Shown here: piece by piece, positions 42,859 to 51,571 of the stretch
Position numbering within the stretch: the stretch's first letter is position 1
Layout: each line of letters begins with the position of its first letter
DNA from: Streptomyces sp. WP-1
Lineage (GTDB): Bacteria > Actinomycetota > Actinomycetes > Streptomycetales > Streptomycetaceae
NCBI RefSeq assembly: GCF_030450125.1
Contig: NZ_CP123923.1
Location: forward strand, 3,534,001 to 3,598,000
Reading direction: 5' to 3'
Length of the DNA stretch: 64,000 nucleotides
Notes under the pieces: generated by a model
Database searches by the model: none
What the model was told of the DNA's origin: nothing
What the model saw: the letters and a program-made list of their open reading frames with translations, nothing else
Made by a program: the position numbers and the translations under genes

Positions 42859-43433
42859 TCAGGGCACTTGCAGCGCGGCCAGCCGTTCGGCGAAGGGCAC
42901 CACCCGCGTCTCCTCCCGTCGCTCCGCCGTCGGCATCAGCGCGGCCAGCTCCCGTGCCGCACGGTCGATCCGGTCCGGCAGGCCCTGTGCGCCCCGGTCC
43001 TCCGAGGCGGCGTGGACGCCGGTCGGGACGACGACGGCCCGCAGGTGGGAGAAGAGGGGGCGCAGGGCGTGGTCGAGGAGCAGGGAGTGCCGGGCCGTGC
43101 CCCCGGTCGCGGCGATCAGCACCGGCTTGCCGGTCAGCGCGTCCTTGTCGAGGACGTCGAAGAAAGACTTGAACAGCCCGCTGTACGACGCGCTGAACAC
43201 CGGCGTGACGACGATCAGCCCGTCGGCGCCCGTCACCGCGTCCTGCGCGGCGGCGAGCGCCTTGCCCGGGAAGCCGCTGGTGAGGTGGTGCGCGATCTCG
43301 ACGGCGAGGTCCCGCAGCTCGATCACCTCGGTGTCCACGGGCGTCCGCTCCGCCACGGCGGCGGCGAGCCGGTCGGCCAGCAGCCGGGTGGACGAGGGGA
43401 CACCAGTCCCGCCGCTACGACGACGAGCCTCAT
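42859..43433 (-). pseudogene. NADPH-dependent FMN reductase (CE1759-like), apparently frameshifted
   Basis: The flavodoxin-fold reductase would supply reduced FMN to the adjacent luciferase-like monooxygenase. Its natural start appears to be ATG 43433, overlapping the upstream stop as ATGA, and this frame reads MRLVVVAAGL. The rest, VPSSTRLLADRL onward to 42859, is in another frame. One missing base near 43404 explains the shift. In the downstream frame the only start is GTG 43440, which replaces the first strand by a basic, unrelated peptide. The phosphate loop PSST, and GGTARHSLLLDHALRPL later, are otherwise intact. It is a recent mutation or a sequencing error. Confidence 0.75.
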
Positions 43434-44584
43434 ACGGCACTCTCCTGCTTCTCCTGCTTCTCGTTCTCTTCCTTCGCCGCCGTCCCGGCCTTCGTGGCCT
43501 TCGTGGCCCGCGCGGCTTTCGCGGCCAGCAGCGAGCCGTGCGTCGGCGCGTCCGGCACCTCCGCCGGGCGGCCCTTCGCGAACTCCTCGCGCAGCACCGG
43601 CACGACCTCCTCGCCCAGCAGGTCCAGCTGCTCCAGGACGGTCTTCAGCGGCAGCCCGGCGTGGTCCATCAGGAACAGCTGGCGCTGGTAGTCGCCGACG
43701 GTCTCGCGGAACGCCAGGGTCCGCTCGACGACCTGCTGCGGGGAGCCCACGGTCAGCGGGGTCTGCTCGGTGAAGTCCTCCAGCGAGGGGCCGTGGCCGT
43801 ACACCGGGGCGTTGTCGAAGTACGGCCGGAACTCGCGCACCGCGTCCTGCGAGTTTTGGCGCATGAACGCCTGGCCGCCGAGACCGACGATCGCCTGCTC
43901 GGGGGCACCGTGCCCGTAGTGGGCGTAGCGCGAGCGGTACAGGTCGACCATCCGCCCGGTGTGCTCGGCCGGCCAGAAGATGTTGTTGTGGAAGAAGCCG
44001 TCGCCGTAGTACGCGGCCTGCTCGGCGATCTCCGGGGAGCGGATGGAGCCGTGCCAGACGAACGGCGCGACGCCGTCCAGGGGCCGCGGGGTGGCGGTGA
44101 AGCCCTGGAGCGGAGTACGGAACCGGCCCTCCCAGTCGACGACGTCCTCGCGCCACAGGCGGCGCAGCAGGGCGTAGTTCTCGACGGCGAGGTCGATGCC
44201 GCGGCGGATGTCCTTGCCGAACCAGGGGTAGACCGGGCCGGTGTTGCCGCGGCCCAGCATCAGGTCGGTGCGGCCGTCGGCGAGGTGCTGGAGCATCGCG
44301 AAGTCCTCGGCGATCTTCACCGGGTCGTTGGTGGTGATCAGCGTGGTGGACGTGGAGAGGATCAGGTTCTCGGTGCGCGCGGCCAGGTAGCCGAGCATCG
44401 TGGTCGGGGACGACGGCACGAACGGCGGGTTGTGGTGCTCGCCGGTCGCGAAGACGTCCAGGCCGACCTCCTCCGCCTTCAGCGCGATGGCGACCATGGC
44501 CTTGATCCGCTCGCGCTCGGTCGGCGTCCGCCCCGTGGTGGGGTCCGTCGTCACATCACCGACCGTGAAGATCCCGAACTGCAT
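43430..44584 (-). CDS. LLM class flavin-dependent monooxygenase (CE1758-like)
   Basis: A 384-residue luciferase-like protein. MQFGIFTVGDV begins the TIM barrel, and GEHHNPPFVPSSP, LSTSTTLITTNDP and LMLGRGNTGPVYPWFG are typical flavin-site segments. I chose ATG 44584, which has GGAGGGTGG upstream. It uses reduced FMN, presumably from the reductase encoded directly downstream with an ATGA overlap; homologues of the two commonly sit together. The last ~30 residues are a Lys/Glu/Ala-rich tail. The upstream dyad TTGA-N4-TCAA recurs before the second LLM gene. Confidence 0.88.
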   Translation of the reverse strand: MQFGIFTVGDVTTDPTTGRTPTERERIKAMVAIALKAEEVGLDVFATGEHHNPPFVPSSPTTMLGYLAARTENLILSTSTTLITTNDPVKIAEDFAMLQHLADGRTDLMLGRGNTGPVYPWFGKDIRRGIDLAVENYALLRRLWREDVVDWEGRFRTPLQGFTATPRPLDGVAPFVWHGSIRSPEIAEQAAYYGDGFFHNNIFWPAEHTGRMVDLYRSRYAHYGHGAPEQAIVGLGGQAFMRQNSQDAVREFRPYFDNAPVYGHGPSLEDFTEQTPLTVGSPQQVVERTLAFRETVGDYQRQLFLMDHAGLPLKTVLEQLDLLGEEVVPVLREEFAKGRPAEVPDAPTHGSLLAAKAARATKATKAGTAAKEENEKQEKQESAV

Positions 44585-44605
44585 GGCCGCCCACCCTCCA
44601 TTTGA

Positions 44606-44620
44606 TTGATTATTCAACTA
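44606..44620. promoter_or_regulatory. TTGA-N4-TCAACTA operator-like site, copy 1
   Basis: TTGATTATTCAACTA lies 22 nt upstream of the LLM monooxygenase start in a short AT-rich island. TTGA and TCAA are exact inverted repeats. The same word with two changes occurs at 61853-61867 before another LLM gene. MarR-type repressors commonly use such dyads. Confidence 0.6.
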
Positions 44621-44683
44621 CATCCCGCCCAACGGTCCCCCTCACCGGGATATTCCGGGGTGCCGCCATGCCAAGCTGCCCCC

Positions 44684-45022
44684 ATGCCGATCCTCCGTTC
44701 CGCCGCCCTCTTCGTCGTCGCCGCGATCTTCGAGATCGGCGGGGCCTGGCTGGTCTGGCAGGGGGTGCGGGAGCACCGGGGGTGGCTGTGGGCGGCCGGT
44801 GGGGTGGTCGCGCTCGGGGCGTACGGGTTCGTCGCGACCTTCCAGCCGGACGCGCACTTCGGGCGCATCCTCGCGGCGTACGGCGGGATCTTCGTCGCCG
44901 GGTCGATCCTGTGGGGCGTGGTCGCGGACGGTTACCGGCCGGACCGCTGGGACATCGCCGGGGCGCTCGTCTGCCTCGGCGGAATGGCGCTGATCATGTG
45001 GGCCCCGAGGAACGGCGGCTGA
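44684..45022 (+). CDS. YnfA family (UPF0060) membrane protein
   Basis: A 112-residue protein with four hydrophobic helices. [17 protein letters not shown] opens it, [24 protein letters not shown] is the central conserved stretch, and the [17 protein letters not shown] helix ends it, all typical of YnfA. It resembles small multidrug transporters in size and layout, but substrate is unknown. ATG 44684 is divergent from the LLM monooxygenase gene. Confidence 0.88.
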   Translation: MPILRSAALFVVAAIFEIGGAWLVWQGVREHRGWLWAAGGVVALGAYGFVATFQPDAHFGRILAAYGGIFVAGSILWGVVADGYRPDRWDIAGALVCLGGMALIMWAPRNGG

Positions 45023-45071
45023 GCCTCGCCTACATTGGACGGAGCCGTCCGACACACCCGAGGAGCAGCCC

Positions 45072-45848
45072 ATGGCCACGTCCGCCCCGTCCGCCGCCTC
45101 CCGCATCGCCGTCGTCACCGGTGCGAGCAGCGGCATCGGCGCCTCGACGGCCCGGCAGCTCGCCGCCGCCGGCTACCGCGTGGTGCTCACCGCCCGCCGC
45201 AAGGACCGTATCGAGGCCCTGGCGGAGGAGATCAACGCGGCCGGCCACGCGGCGACGGCGTACCCGCTGGACGTGACGGACCGCGCGGCCGTGGACGAGT
45301 TCGCGACGGCCTTCCAGACCATCGGCGTCCTGGTGAACAACGCGGGCGGCGCGCTCGGCGCCGACCCGGTGGCCACCGGCGACCCGGCCGACTGGCGCAC
45401 GATGTACGAGACGAACGTCATCGGCACCCTGAACCTCACCCAGGCCCTGCTGCCCAAGCTGGAGGCGAGCGGCGACGGCGTCGTGGTCGTCGTCTCCTCC
45501 ACCGCCGGACACGCGACGTACGAGGGCGGCGCGGGCTACGTCGCCGCCAAGCACGGCGCCCATGTGCTCGCCGAGACCCTGCGCCTGGAGATCGTCGGCA
45601 GCCCGGTGCGCGTCGTGGAGATCGCGCCCGGCATGGTCAGGACCGAGGAGTTCGCGCTGACCCGCTTCGGCGGCGACACGGAGAAGGCCGCGAAGGTCTA
45701 CGCGGGCGTGGCCGAGCCGCTGACCGCGGACGACGTGGCGGAGACGATCACCTGGGCGGTGACCCGGCCCAGCCACGTCAACATCGACCTGCTGGTCGTC
45801 CGCCCGCGCGCCCAGGCGTCCAATGCGAAGGTCCACCGGGAGCTGTGA
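45072..45848 (+). CDS. SDR family NAD(P)-dependent oxidoreductase
   Basis: A 258-residue classical short-chain dehydrogenase. The Rossmann motif TGASSGIGASTARQL is at residues ~17-31, NNAGGALG at ~90, and the active site is Ser in VVVSSTAGH with Y-x3-K as YVAAKHG (~156-162). The R-K pair after strand 2 (ARRKDR) favours NADP. It resembles YdfG-type enzymes acting on 3-hydroxy acids. ATG 45072 follows GAGGAG by 7 nt. Its stop overlaps the start of the next small gene. Confidence 0.9.
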   Translation: MATSAPSAASRIAVVTGASSGIGASTARQLAAAGYRVVLTARRKDRIEALAEEINAAGHAATAYPLDVTDRAAVDEFATAFQTIGVLVNNAGGALGADPVATGDPADWRTMYETNVIGTLNLTQALLPKLEASGDGVVVVVSSTAGHATYEGGAGYVAAKHGAHVLAETLRLEIVGSPVRVVEIAPGMVRTEEFALTRFGGDTEKAAKVYAGVAEPLTADDVAETITWAVTRPSHVNIDLLVVRPRAQASNAKVHREL

Positions 45849-46024
45849 TGACCGAGGAGACCGGCGGCACACCCGTGCCGCTCACCCCCGAGGAGTTCGA
45901 CAAGCGCCGCCTCGCCCAGGAGAAGCGGGACGAGCGCAAGGTCTGGTACTTCCTCGCCTACTTCCTCTTCGGCATCCACCTCGTGGCATTCGTCATGATC
46001 TACGCCGTACGGCACGGCAAGTAG
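45848..46024 (+). CDS. Small membrane protein, DUF6126-like
   Basis: A 58-residue protein: an acidic/basic N-terminal half with FDKRRLAQEKRDERKVWYFL, then one hydrophobic helix (YFLFGIHLVAFVMIYAV). The charged lead-in before a single helix resembles DUF6126 proteins, with moderate certainty. TGATG overlap couples it to the SDR gene. The function is unknown. Confidence 0.65.
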   Translation: MTEETGGTPVPLTPEEFDKRRLAQEKRDERKVWYFLAYFLFGIHLVAFVMIYAVRHGK

Positions 46025-46034
46025 CGGCATCGCG

Positions 46035-46349
46035 TCAGCGGGCCACCCGGCACGTCGGGTCGTCCACGATCACCGCGTGGGCCGGGATGATCTCGGTGTC
46101 GTCGTCGTCCTTCTGCCGCACGGACCTGGTGGTGGCGTAGGCCCGCCTGCCCGCGCCGACGCACTTGGTGGCGAGATTCCCGAACCCGTCGGGGAAGTTG
46201 TACACCTCGGCGGGCGAGTCCTCCCCGGCGCGGCCCGCCACCGGGGCGTCCGCCTTGCCGCGCTCCTCGTAGTGCTGCCGGGAGCAGCCGCTGAGCAGCA
46301 GCGCCGCGCAGACCCCCGCGACGGCGAGGGACGCGCTCAGCCGGCGCAC
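46035..46349 (-). CDS. Small lipoprotein, paralogue of its upstream neighbour
   Basis: A 104-residue lipoprotein with lipobox LSGC. The mature part contains EVYNFPDGFGNLATKCVGAG, nearly identical to the neighbour at 46337-46627, with a second Cys near the end. GTG 46349 has GAGGA 6 nt upstream and overlaps the neighbour's end by 13 nt. The pair arose by tandem duplication. The function is unknown; the shared Cys residues could form a disulfide outside the cell. Confidence 0.75.
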   Translation of the reverse strand: MRRLSASLAVAGVCAALLLSGCSRQHYEERGKADAPVAGRAGEDSPAEVYNFPDGFGNLATKCVGAGRRAYATTRSVRQKDDDDTEIIPAHAVIVDDPTCRVAR

Positions 46350-46627
46350 GCCTTGTCCTCCACGATCTGCACGTTCGACGGCGCGCCGGCGTTGGTCGTC
46401 ACATACGCGCGAAACCCGTGCCCCACGCATTTGGTGGCCAGGTTCCCGAAGCCGTCGGGCATGTTGTAGACCTCGGCGGGCGTGTTGTCCCCCGCCTTGC
46501 CCTGTACGGGCGCGTCGCCCTTGCCGCGCTCGTCGTCGTACTTCTGCGAGCAGCCCGCGAGCAGGCCCGCCACGATCACCACCAGACCCGCGGCCCGGAT
46601 CGCCCCGCTTCTGCGCCCTCGGTTCAT
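46337..46627 (-). CDS. Small lipoprotein, paralogue of its downstream neighbour
   Basis: A 96-residue lipoprotein with lipobox LAGC after the helix AAGLVVIVAGL. The mature part contains DERGKGDAPVQGKAGDNTPA and EVYNMPDGFGNLATKCVGHG, which is the block shared with the gene at 46035-46349. ATG 46627 gives the natural signal peptide. Overlap with the next gene indicates cotranscription and coupled translation. Confidence 0.78.
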   Translation of the reverse strand: MNRGRRSGAIRAAGLVVIVAGLLAGCSQKYDDERGKGDAPVQGKAGDNTPAEVYNMPDGFGNLATKCVGHGFRAYVTTNAGAPSNVQIVEDKACAG

Positions 46628-46742
46628 CGGCCGTCCCTCCCCGGAGAGTTCCCCACGCGGTCGCCGCACGCTCGGCACCCGCACCCTGAGGACAGCGGCG
46701 GGGGCCGGTACGGTTCCGGGCCCCGCCGGACGGCCGCGGGCC

Positions 46743-47936
46743 TCAGCCCTTCACGCAGACGACCTGCTTGAGCTTCGCGACGACCTCCACCAGGTCCCGC
46801 TGCTGGTCGATGACCTGGTCGATGGACTTGTAGGCGCCCGGGATCTCGTCCACGACACCGGAGTCCTTGCGGCACTCCACGCCCCGTGTCTGCTCCTCCA
46901 GGTCCCTGGCGGTGTAGCGCCGCTTGGCCGCGTTGCGGCTCATACGGCGGCCCGCGCCGTGCGAGGCGGAGTTGAATGAGCTGTCGTTGCCCAGGCCCTT
47001 GACGATGTACGAGCCCGTGCCCATGGAGCCCGGGATGATGCCGAGGTCACCGGAACCGGCCCGGATCGCGCCCTTGCGGGTGACCAGCAGGTCCATCCCG
47101 TCGTACCGCTCCTGGGCCACGTAGTTGTGGTGGCAGGAGATCTCCGGCTCGAACATCGGCCTGGCCTTCTTGAACTCCTTGCGGATCACGTCCTTCAGGA
47201 GCGCCATCATCAGGGTGCGGTTGTACCTGGCGTACTCCTGCGCCCAGAACAGGTCGTTGCGGTACGCCGCCATCTGCGGGGTGTCCGCGACGAACACGGC
47301 GAGGTCGCGGTCGACCAGGCCCTGGTTGTGCGGGAGCTTCTGGGCCACGCCGATGTGGTGCTCGGCCAGCTCCTTGCCGATGTTGCGGGAGCCGGAGTGC
47401 AGCATCAGCCAGACCGCGCCGGTGGTGTCGGTGCAGACTTCCACGAAGTGGTTGCCGCTGCCGAGCGTGCCCATCTGCCGGGTGGCCCGCCCCTGGCGGA
47501 AGCGAACCGCCTCGGCGACCCCGTCGAACCGCCCCCAGAACTCGTCCCAGCCGCTGGTCGCCAGGCCGTGGAAGCCGCCCGGCTCGATCGGGTCGTCATG
47601 CATGCCGCGGCCCACCGGGATCGCCTGCTCGATCTTCGAGCGCAGCCGGGACAGGTCGCCCGGCAGGTCGCCGGCGGTCAGCGAGGTCTTCACCGCGGAC
47701 ATCCCGCAGCCGATGTCCACGCCGACCGCGGCCGGGCACACCGCGCCGCGCATCGCGATCACCGAGCCGACCGTGGCGCCCTTGCCGTAGTGCACGTCCG
47801 GCATCACGGCGAGGCCCTTGATCCACGGCAGCGTCGCGACGTTCCGGAGCTGGCGCAGGGCGCCGTCCTCGACCGTCGCGGGGTCGGCCCACATCCGGAT
47901 CGGTACCCGCGCGCCCGGCATCTCCACGTACGACAT
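46743..47936 (-). CDS. rtcB: RtcB family RNA ligase
   Basis: A 397-residue RNA ligase that joins 2',3'-cyclic phosphate or 3'-phosphate ends to 5'-OH ends in RNA repair. Metal and GTP-binding landmarks are all present: MPDVHYGKGATVGSV, GVDIGCGM, GSGNHFVEV, HSGSRNIG, and SHGAGRRMSR, which holds the guanylylated His. ATG 47936 follows GGGGGACGAAG. No rtcA or rtcR gene is adjacent. The upstream ~60 nt are unusually A/T-rich with an AAGCGCTT palindrome. Confidence 0.93.
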   Translation of the reverse strand: MSYVEMPGARVPIRMWADPATVEDGALRQLRNVATLPWIKGLAVMPDVHYGKGATVGSVIAMRGAVCPAAVGVDIGCGMSAVKTSLTAGDLPGDLSRLRSKIEQAIPVGRGMHDDPIEPGGFHGLATSGWDEFWGRFDGVAEAVRFRQGRATRQMGTLGSGNHFVEVCTDTTGAVWLMLHSGSRNIGKELAEHHIGVAQKLPHNQGLVDRDLAVFVADTPQMAAYRNDLFWAQEYARYNRTLMMALLKDVIRKEFKKARPMFEPEISCHHNYVAQERYDGMDLLVTRKGAIRAGSGDLGIIPGSMGTGSYIVKGLGNDSSFNSASHGAGRRMSRNAAKRRYTARDLEEQTRGVECRKDSGVVDEIPGAYKSIDQVIDQQRDLVEVVAKLKQVVCVKG

Positions 47937-47964
47937 GACTTCTTCGTCCCCCCGGACTCGGCAA

Positions 47965-48015
47965 CAAGAAAAGACAACAAAGCGCTTAAAAGCATCAAAA
48001 AGGAAAAGCAGCGCC
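47965..48015. promoter_or_regulatory. A/T-rich leader or promoter of rtcB with AAGCGCTT palindrome
   Basis: On the plus strand this stretch is rich in A (AACAAGAAAAGACAACAAAG) and includes AAGCGCTT at about 47981-47988. In rtcB orientation it is a pyrimidine-rich leader. It lies in the 241-bp gap between rtcB and the divergent lipoprotein gene. The base composition differs strongly from the rest of the window; the function is not known. Confidence 0.4.
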
Positions 48016-48177
48016 AAGCGCGTCGAAAGAGGACCGCGGACCGGCGTCCACGGCGGCGCGTGCGATACACATTGTCTCCAGGCCAGCCCCCGCCGCGGCA
48101 AGCGAATAACCAGCGGGGACACTGAGGCGACCATCGCGCGCATCCATCGGAGCGCAGCCGTCGGAAGGAGCCCGCCC

Positions 48178-49002
48178 GTGCAGCGGAAGGCGTACGTAAC
48201 CGGCACCGCCGCCCTGCTCGGGGCGCTGCTCGCGGGCTGCTCCGGCGGCTCGGGCGGCGGCGGCGCGGCGGACGACGCCAACCCGGGCGACGCCGGGACC
48301 GCCGCGGCGGCGGCCCAGCCCGGCCGCTACCGCACCCTCCCCGAGCCCTGCGGCGCGGTGAGCCACGGCACCCTCGACGCGCTGCTGCCCGGCATCAAGC
48401 AGATCGCCGACCCCGACCAGCGGGACAAGGCGTACCAGGGCGAGGCCGAGCTGACCTACGACACCGACCGCAAGGTCGGCTGCCGCTGGAAGGTCCCCTC
48501 CGCCGACTCCACCGACCGCCTCTCCGTCGACCTGGAGCGCGTGGTGTCGTACGACAACACGGTCAGCGACGACGACCAGGCGCGGGAGCTGTTCGAGCAG
48601 AAGGAGTCGGCCGCCGATCTCCCCGTGGCGAGCGACACCCCGTCGGCGAGCGCGTCGAGCGGCAGCGGCGGCCCCTCCCCCTCGGGCTCCCCGTCGCCCG
48701 GCGGCTCCCCGAGCGGCACCCCCTCCGCCTCGTCCTCCCCCTCGGGCGCGACGGCCCCCGAACTCCAGCCGCGCACCCTCTCCGACCTCGGTGACGAGGC
48801 GTACCTGGACGACAAGCTGGGCTCGTCCGGCTCGACGGACGCGCAGCGGACGGTGACTGTGGTGTTCCGCACGTCCAATGTCGTCGTCACCATCCAGTAC
48901 GAGGAACAGCCGATGGCCGCCGGCGCCGTGCCCGACAGCGAGGAAATGCAGGACAGGGCCCGGAATCTGGCCGCCAAGCTGGACGACGCGCTGGGCGGCT
49001 GA
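48178..49002 (+). CDS. Secreted lipoprotein, DUF3558-like
   Basis: A 274-residue lipoprotein with lipobox LAGC. The mature part has RYRTLPEPCGAVSHGTLDALLPG and a second Cys in KVGCRWKV, the two-Cys pattern of DUF3558-type proteins. A Ser/Pro/Gly-rich low-complexity linker (~155-200) splits the domain. GTG 48178 has GGAAGGAG 7 nt upstream. The next gene encodes a protein with the same overall plan, so the two are probably paralogues. The function is unknown. Confidence 0.75.
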   Translation: MQRKAYVTGTAALLGALLAGCSGGSGGGGAADDANPGDAGTAAAAAQPGRYRTLPEPCGAVSHGTLDALLPGIKQIADPDQRDKAYQGEAELTYDTDRKVGCRWKVPSADSTDRLSVDLERVVSYDNTVSDDDQARELFEQKESAADLPVASDTPSASASSGSGGPSPSGSPSPGGSPSGTPSASSSPSGATAPELQPRTLSDLGDEAYLDDKLGSSGSTDAQRTVTVVFRTSNVVVTIQYEEQPMAAGAVPDSEEMQDRARNLAAKLDDALGG

Positions 49003-49128
49003 TCCGCTTCGGGGCCCCGCGCGCGCCCGCCCGCGAAGCTCCCGAAGGGAAACCGCACAGCTCCTTCACCGCGTACGGTGGCCCCGCAGGAACCCGCACG
49101 AACACCGAGCGTCATGAGTGAAGGAACC

Positions 49129-49980
49129 ATGCAGCGAGCCAAGCGAGACGACCGTGACCGGCTGGAACAGCGAAACAGGCGGCTGCGCCGTGCCCTTGTC
49201 TGCGCGGCGGCGGTCCCCGCGGTACTGATCACCGCGGCCTGCTCCTCGGACTCCGGCGACTCCAAGCCCAAGAGCGACGGCGCGAGCGCCACGAAGTCGG
49301 CGGGCGACAGCACGTCGCCGTCCGCCAGTTCGTCCCCGACGGTGGCGCCGGCGGCGTACAAGACGCTGCCGGACGCCTGCAAGGCGCTGTCCTCCAAGAC
49401 GCTGGACGACATGGTGCCGAAGGCCGATTCCTCGGGCAAGAAGGGCGGTTCGGACGAACCGTCCTCCCGTGCCTCCTGCTCCTGGAGCAGCCTGAGCAAC
49501 AACGGTGTCAAGGGCTCCCAGTTCCGCTGGCTGAACGTGTCCATGCTGCGCTTCGACTCGGACGCCACCCGCGGCTCGGGCAACACCCAGGCGCACACGT
49601 ACTTCGCCAACCAGGTCAAGGACGCCCAGTCGGTGAGCGGCGCCAAGAACGCCAAGGTCGCCGCGGTGTCCGGCACCGGCGACGAGGCGACGTCCGTGCG
49701 CTACGACCTGAGCAAGAAGGAGGGCCTCTTCAAGCAGGAGACCCTCGTGGCGCGGGTCGAGAACGTCGTCGTCACCCTCGACTTCAACGGCGCGGGTCTC
49801 GCGGGCGACAAGACCCCCGACCCCGACGACCTCGCCAAGTCCGCGGCGAAGGCCCTGAAGGAGGCCGTGGACGCGGTTTCCTCGGCCAACAGCGGTGGCG
49901 GGTCCGGGAGTTCGTCCGCCGACCCGTCCACGAAGCCCTCCGGCAGCGCCTCGCCCTCCGCCGGCTCCAAGAAGAGCTGA
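49129..49980 (+). CDS. Secreted lipoprotein, DUF3558-like
   Basis: A 283-residue lipoprotein with a long basic N-terminus (RNRRLRRALVCAAAV) and lipobox TAAC. AAYKTLPDACKALSSKTLDDMVP mirrors the start of the mature domain of the preceding lipoprotein, and SRASCSWSSLS gives the second Cys. Both ends of the mature chain are Ser/Ala/Gly-rich. I chose ATG 49129 (GAAGGA upstream); ATG 49114 is a possible longer start. Probably a tandem paralogue of the gene at 48178-49002. Confidence 0.78.
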   Translation: MQRAKRDDRDRLEQRNRRLRRALVCAAAVPAVLITAACSSDSGDSKPKSDGASATKSAGDSTSPSASSSPTVAPAAYKTLPDACKALSSKTLDDMVPKADSSGKKGGSDEPSSRASCSWSSLSNNGVKGSQFRWLNVSMLRFDSDATRGSGNTQAHTYFANQVKDAQSVSGAKNAKVAAVSGTGDEATSVRYDLSKKEGLFKQETLVARVENVVVTLDFNGAGLAGDKTPDPDDLAKSAAKALKEAVDAVSSANSGGGSGSSSADPSTKPSGSASPSAGSKKS

Positions 49981-50071
49981 CCGAACGGGCTTACGCCGAC
50001 CGGCACCATGTGTGCCGCACACGTGTGCCACTCTGTTGCGCGCAACAACAGGCAACGGGAGGGGAGTACGA

Positions 50072-51475
50072 GTGGCCGCGCCACCGCAGCTGACTCGGAT
50101 GCACCGGATACTCATCGGCGTGGTCGTGGGCGGCGCCCTGATCATCGCGGGGATCGGCTTCGCCGGTTCGTACGCGGCCGTCCGCGAGCTGGCCCTGAAG
50201 AAGGGCTTCGGGAACTTCGCCTATGTGTTCCCGGTCGGCATCGACGCGGGTATCTGCGTCCTGCTGGCCCTGGACCTGCTGCTGACCTGGATCCGCATCC
50301 CCTTCCCGCTGCTGCGCCAGACCGCCTGGCTGCTGACGGCGGCGACGATCGCCTTCAACGGCGCGACGGCCTGGCCCGACCCGCTCGGCGTCGGCATGCA
50401 CGCGGTGATCCCGATCCTGTTCGTCGTCGCCGTCGAGGCGGCCCGGCACGCCGTCGGCCGGATCGCGGACATCACGGCCGACAAGCACATGGAGGGCGTC
50501 CGGCTCACCCGCTGGCTGCTCTCCCCGCTGCCCACGTTCCTGCTGTGGCGCCGGATGAAGCTCTGGGAGCTGCGCTCCTACGAGCAGGTCATCAAGCTGG
50601 AGCAGGAGCGCCTCGTCTACCAGGCCCGGCTGCACTCCCGCTTCGGCCGCTTCTGGCGCCGCAGGGCCCCGGTGGAGTCCCTGATGCCGCTGCGCCTGGC
50701 GCGCTACGGCGTCCCGCTCGCGCAGACGGCCCCGTCGGGCCTGCTGGCGGCGGGCATCGATCCGGTGCTGCTGCCGCCGGCGGCCCCGACGCCGGAACTG
50801 ACCGCGGGAGCGACGGCGACGGCGACGGACGCGATACCGGCGACGGACGCGGCCACCGCGGCGCCTGCCCCGGCCGCCGCCCCGGTCGCGGCACCCGCCC
50901 CGGACGCGACCGCCACCGCGAACCCGGCCGCGCGGGCCGCCGTACCGGCCGAAGCCCCGGCCGCCGTACCGGCGGGCGCGCCGACGCCCCGGTACGCCCA
51001 GGCTCCCCAGGCCCCCGAAGCCCCCCAGGTCCCCCCGCAGGACGACCAGAGCCCCTGGTTCCAGTCGCCGCGCGAGGTCGAGTACCACGGCGGGTACGAC
51101 CCCTCCTTCGAGCCACCCCCGGACCCCCAGTACGACCCGGAGGAGCAGTACGAGGACTGGTACGAGGGCCAGCCCGCGGAGCGGTTCCAGCAGCCCTCCC
51201 CCGAGGAGACCGGCAGCTTCCCGATCCCGGCCGGCCCGAACCGCACCCGCGAACTGGGCGAGGGCGGCGGCCTCCCCGCCGCCGAACCGGACGAGGACGC
51301 CTTCTACCAGGTGTTCCGGCAGTCGATAGACGGCAGTTACCCCACGCCCCACATCCTGGGCGAGAACATCCAGGCGACGTACGGCACCCGGCTCAGCCCC
51401 GCCGAGCTGAAGTCCCTCGCCGCCCGCCTCCAACAGCGCCACTCGGCGGAGCTGGAGGAGGACCACATCGCCTGA
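50072..51475 (+). CDS. DUF2637 membrane protein
   Basis: A 467-residue protein. The N-terminal ~120 residues have four hydrophobic helices of the DUF2637 type, which resemble Spd plasmid-transfer membrane proteins (VGIDAGICVLLALDLLLTW is the second helix region). A cytoplasmic helical part follows, then a long Ala/Pro-rich linker (~225-340), an acidic Pro/Tyr-rich stretch, and a C-terminal helical domain SPAELKSLAARLQQRHSAEL. GTG 50072 has GGGAGGGGAG upstream. The function is unknown; the C-terminal domain resembles DNA-binding tails of such proteins. Confidence 0.85.
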   Translation: MAAPPQLTRMHRILIGVVVGGALIIAGIGFAGSYAAVRELALKKGFGNFAYVFPVGIDAGICVLLALDLLLTWIRIPFPLLRQTAWLLTAATIAFNGATAWPDPLGVGMHAVIPILFVVAVEAARHAVGRIADITADKHMEGVRLTRWLLSPLPTFLLWRRMKLWELRSYEQVIKLEQERLVYQARLHSRFGRFWRRRAPVESLMPLRLARYGVPLAQTAPSGLLAAGIDPVLLPPAAPTPELTAGATATATDAIPATDAATAAPAPAAAPVAAPAPDATATANPAARAAVPAEAPAAVPAGAPTPRYAQAPQAPEAPQVPPQDDQSPWFQSPREVEYHGGYDPSFEPPPDPQYDPEEQYEDWYEGQPAERFQQPSPEETGSFPIPAGPNRTRELGEGGGLPAAEPDEDAFYQVFRQSIDGSYPTPHILGENIQATYGTRLSPAELKSLAARLQQRHSAELEEDHIA

Positions 51476-51495
51476 CGGGGAAGGGCGCAGAAAAG

Positions 51496-51543
51496 GGCAC
51501 AGAAACAGGGGCCCTCCGGCTGGAGGGCCCCTGTTTCTGTGCC
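51496..51543. terminator. Perfect 22-bp stem bidirectional terminator
   Basis: The arms 51496-51517 and 51522-51543 are exact inverted repeats around the tetraloop GGCT; the left arm begins GGCACAGAAACAGGGG. It lies in the 96-bp gap between the convergent DUF2637 and lysS genes and serves both. Confidence 0.9.
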
Positions 51544-51571
51544 TATGCGCCCATGCGCCTACGTCACCGCG

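Noticed and set aside
50072-51475. Integrated conjugative plasmid because of the Spd-like DUF2637 protein
   Set aside because: No replication, Tra/FtsK, excisionase or integrase genes surround it; DUF2637 proteins also occur in core chromosomes.
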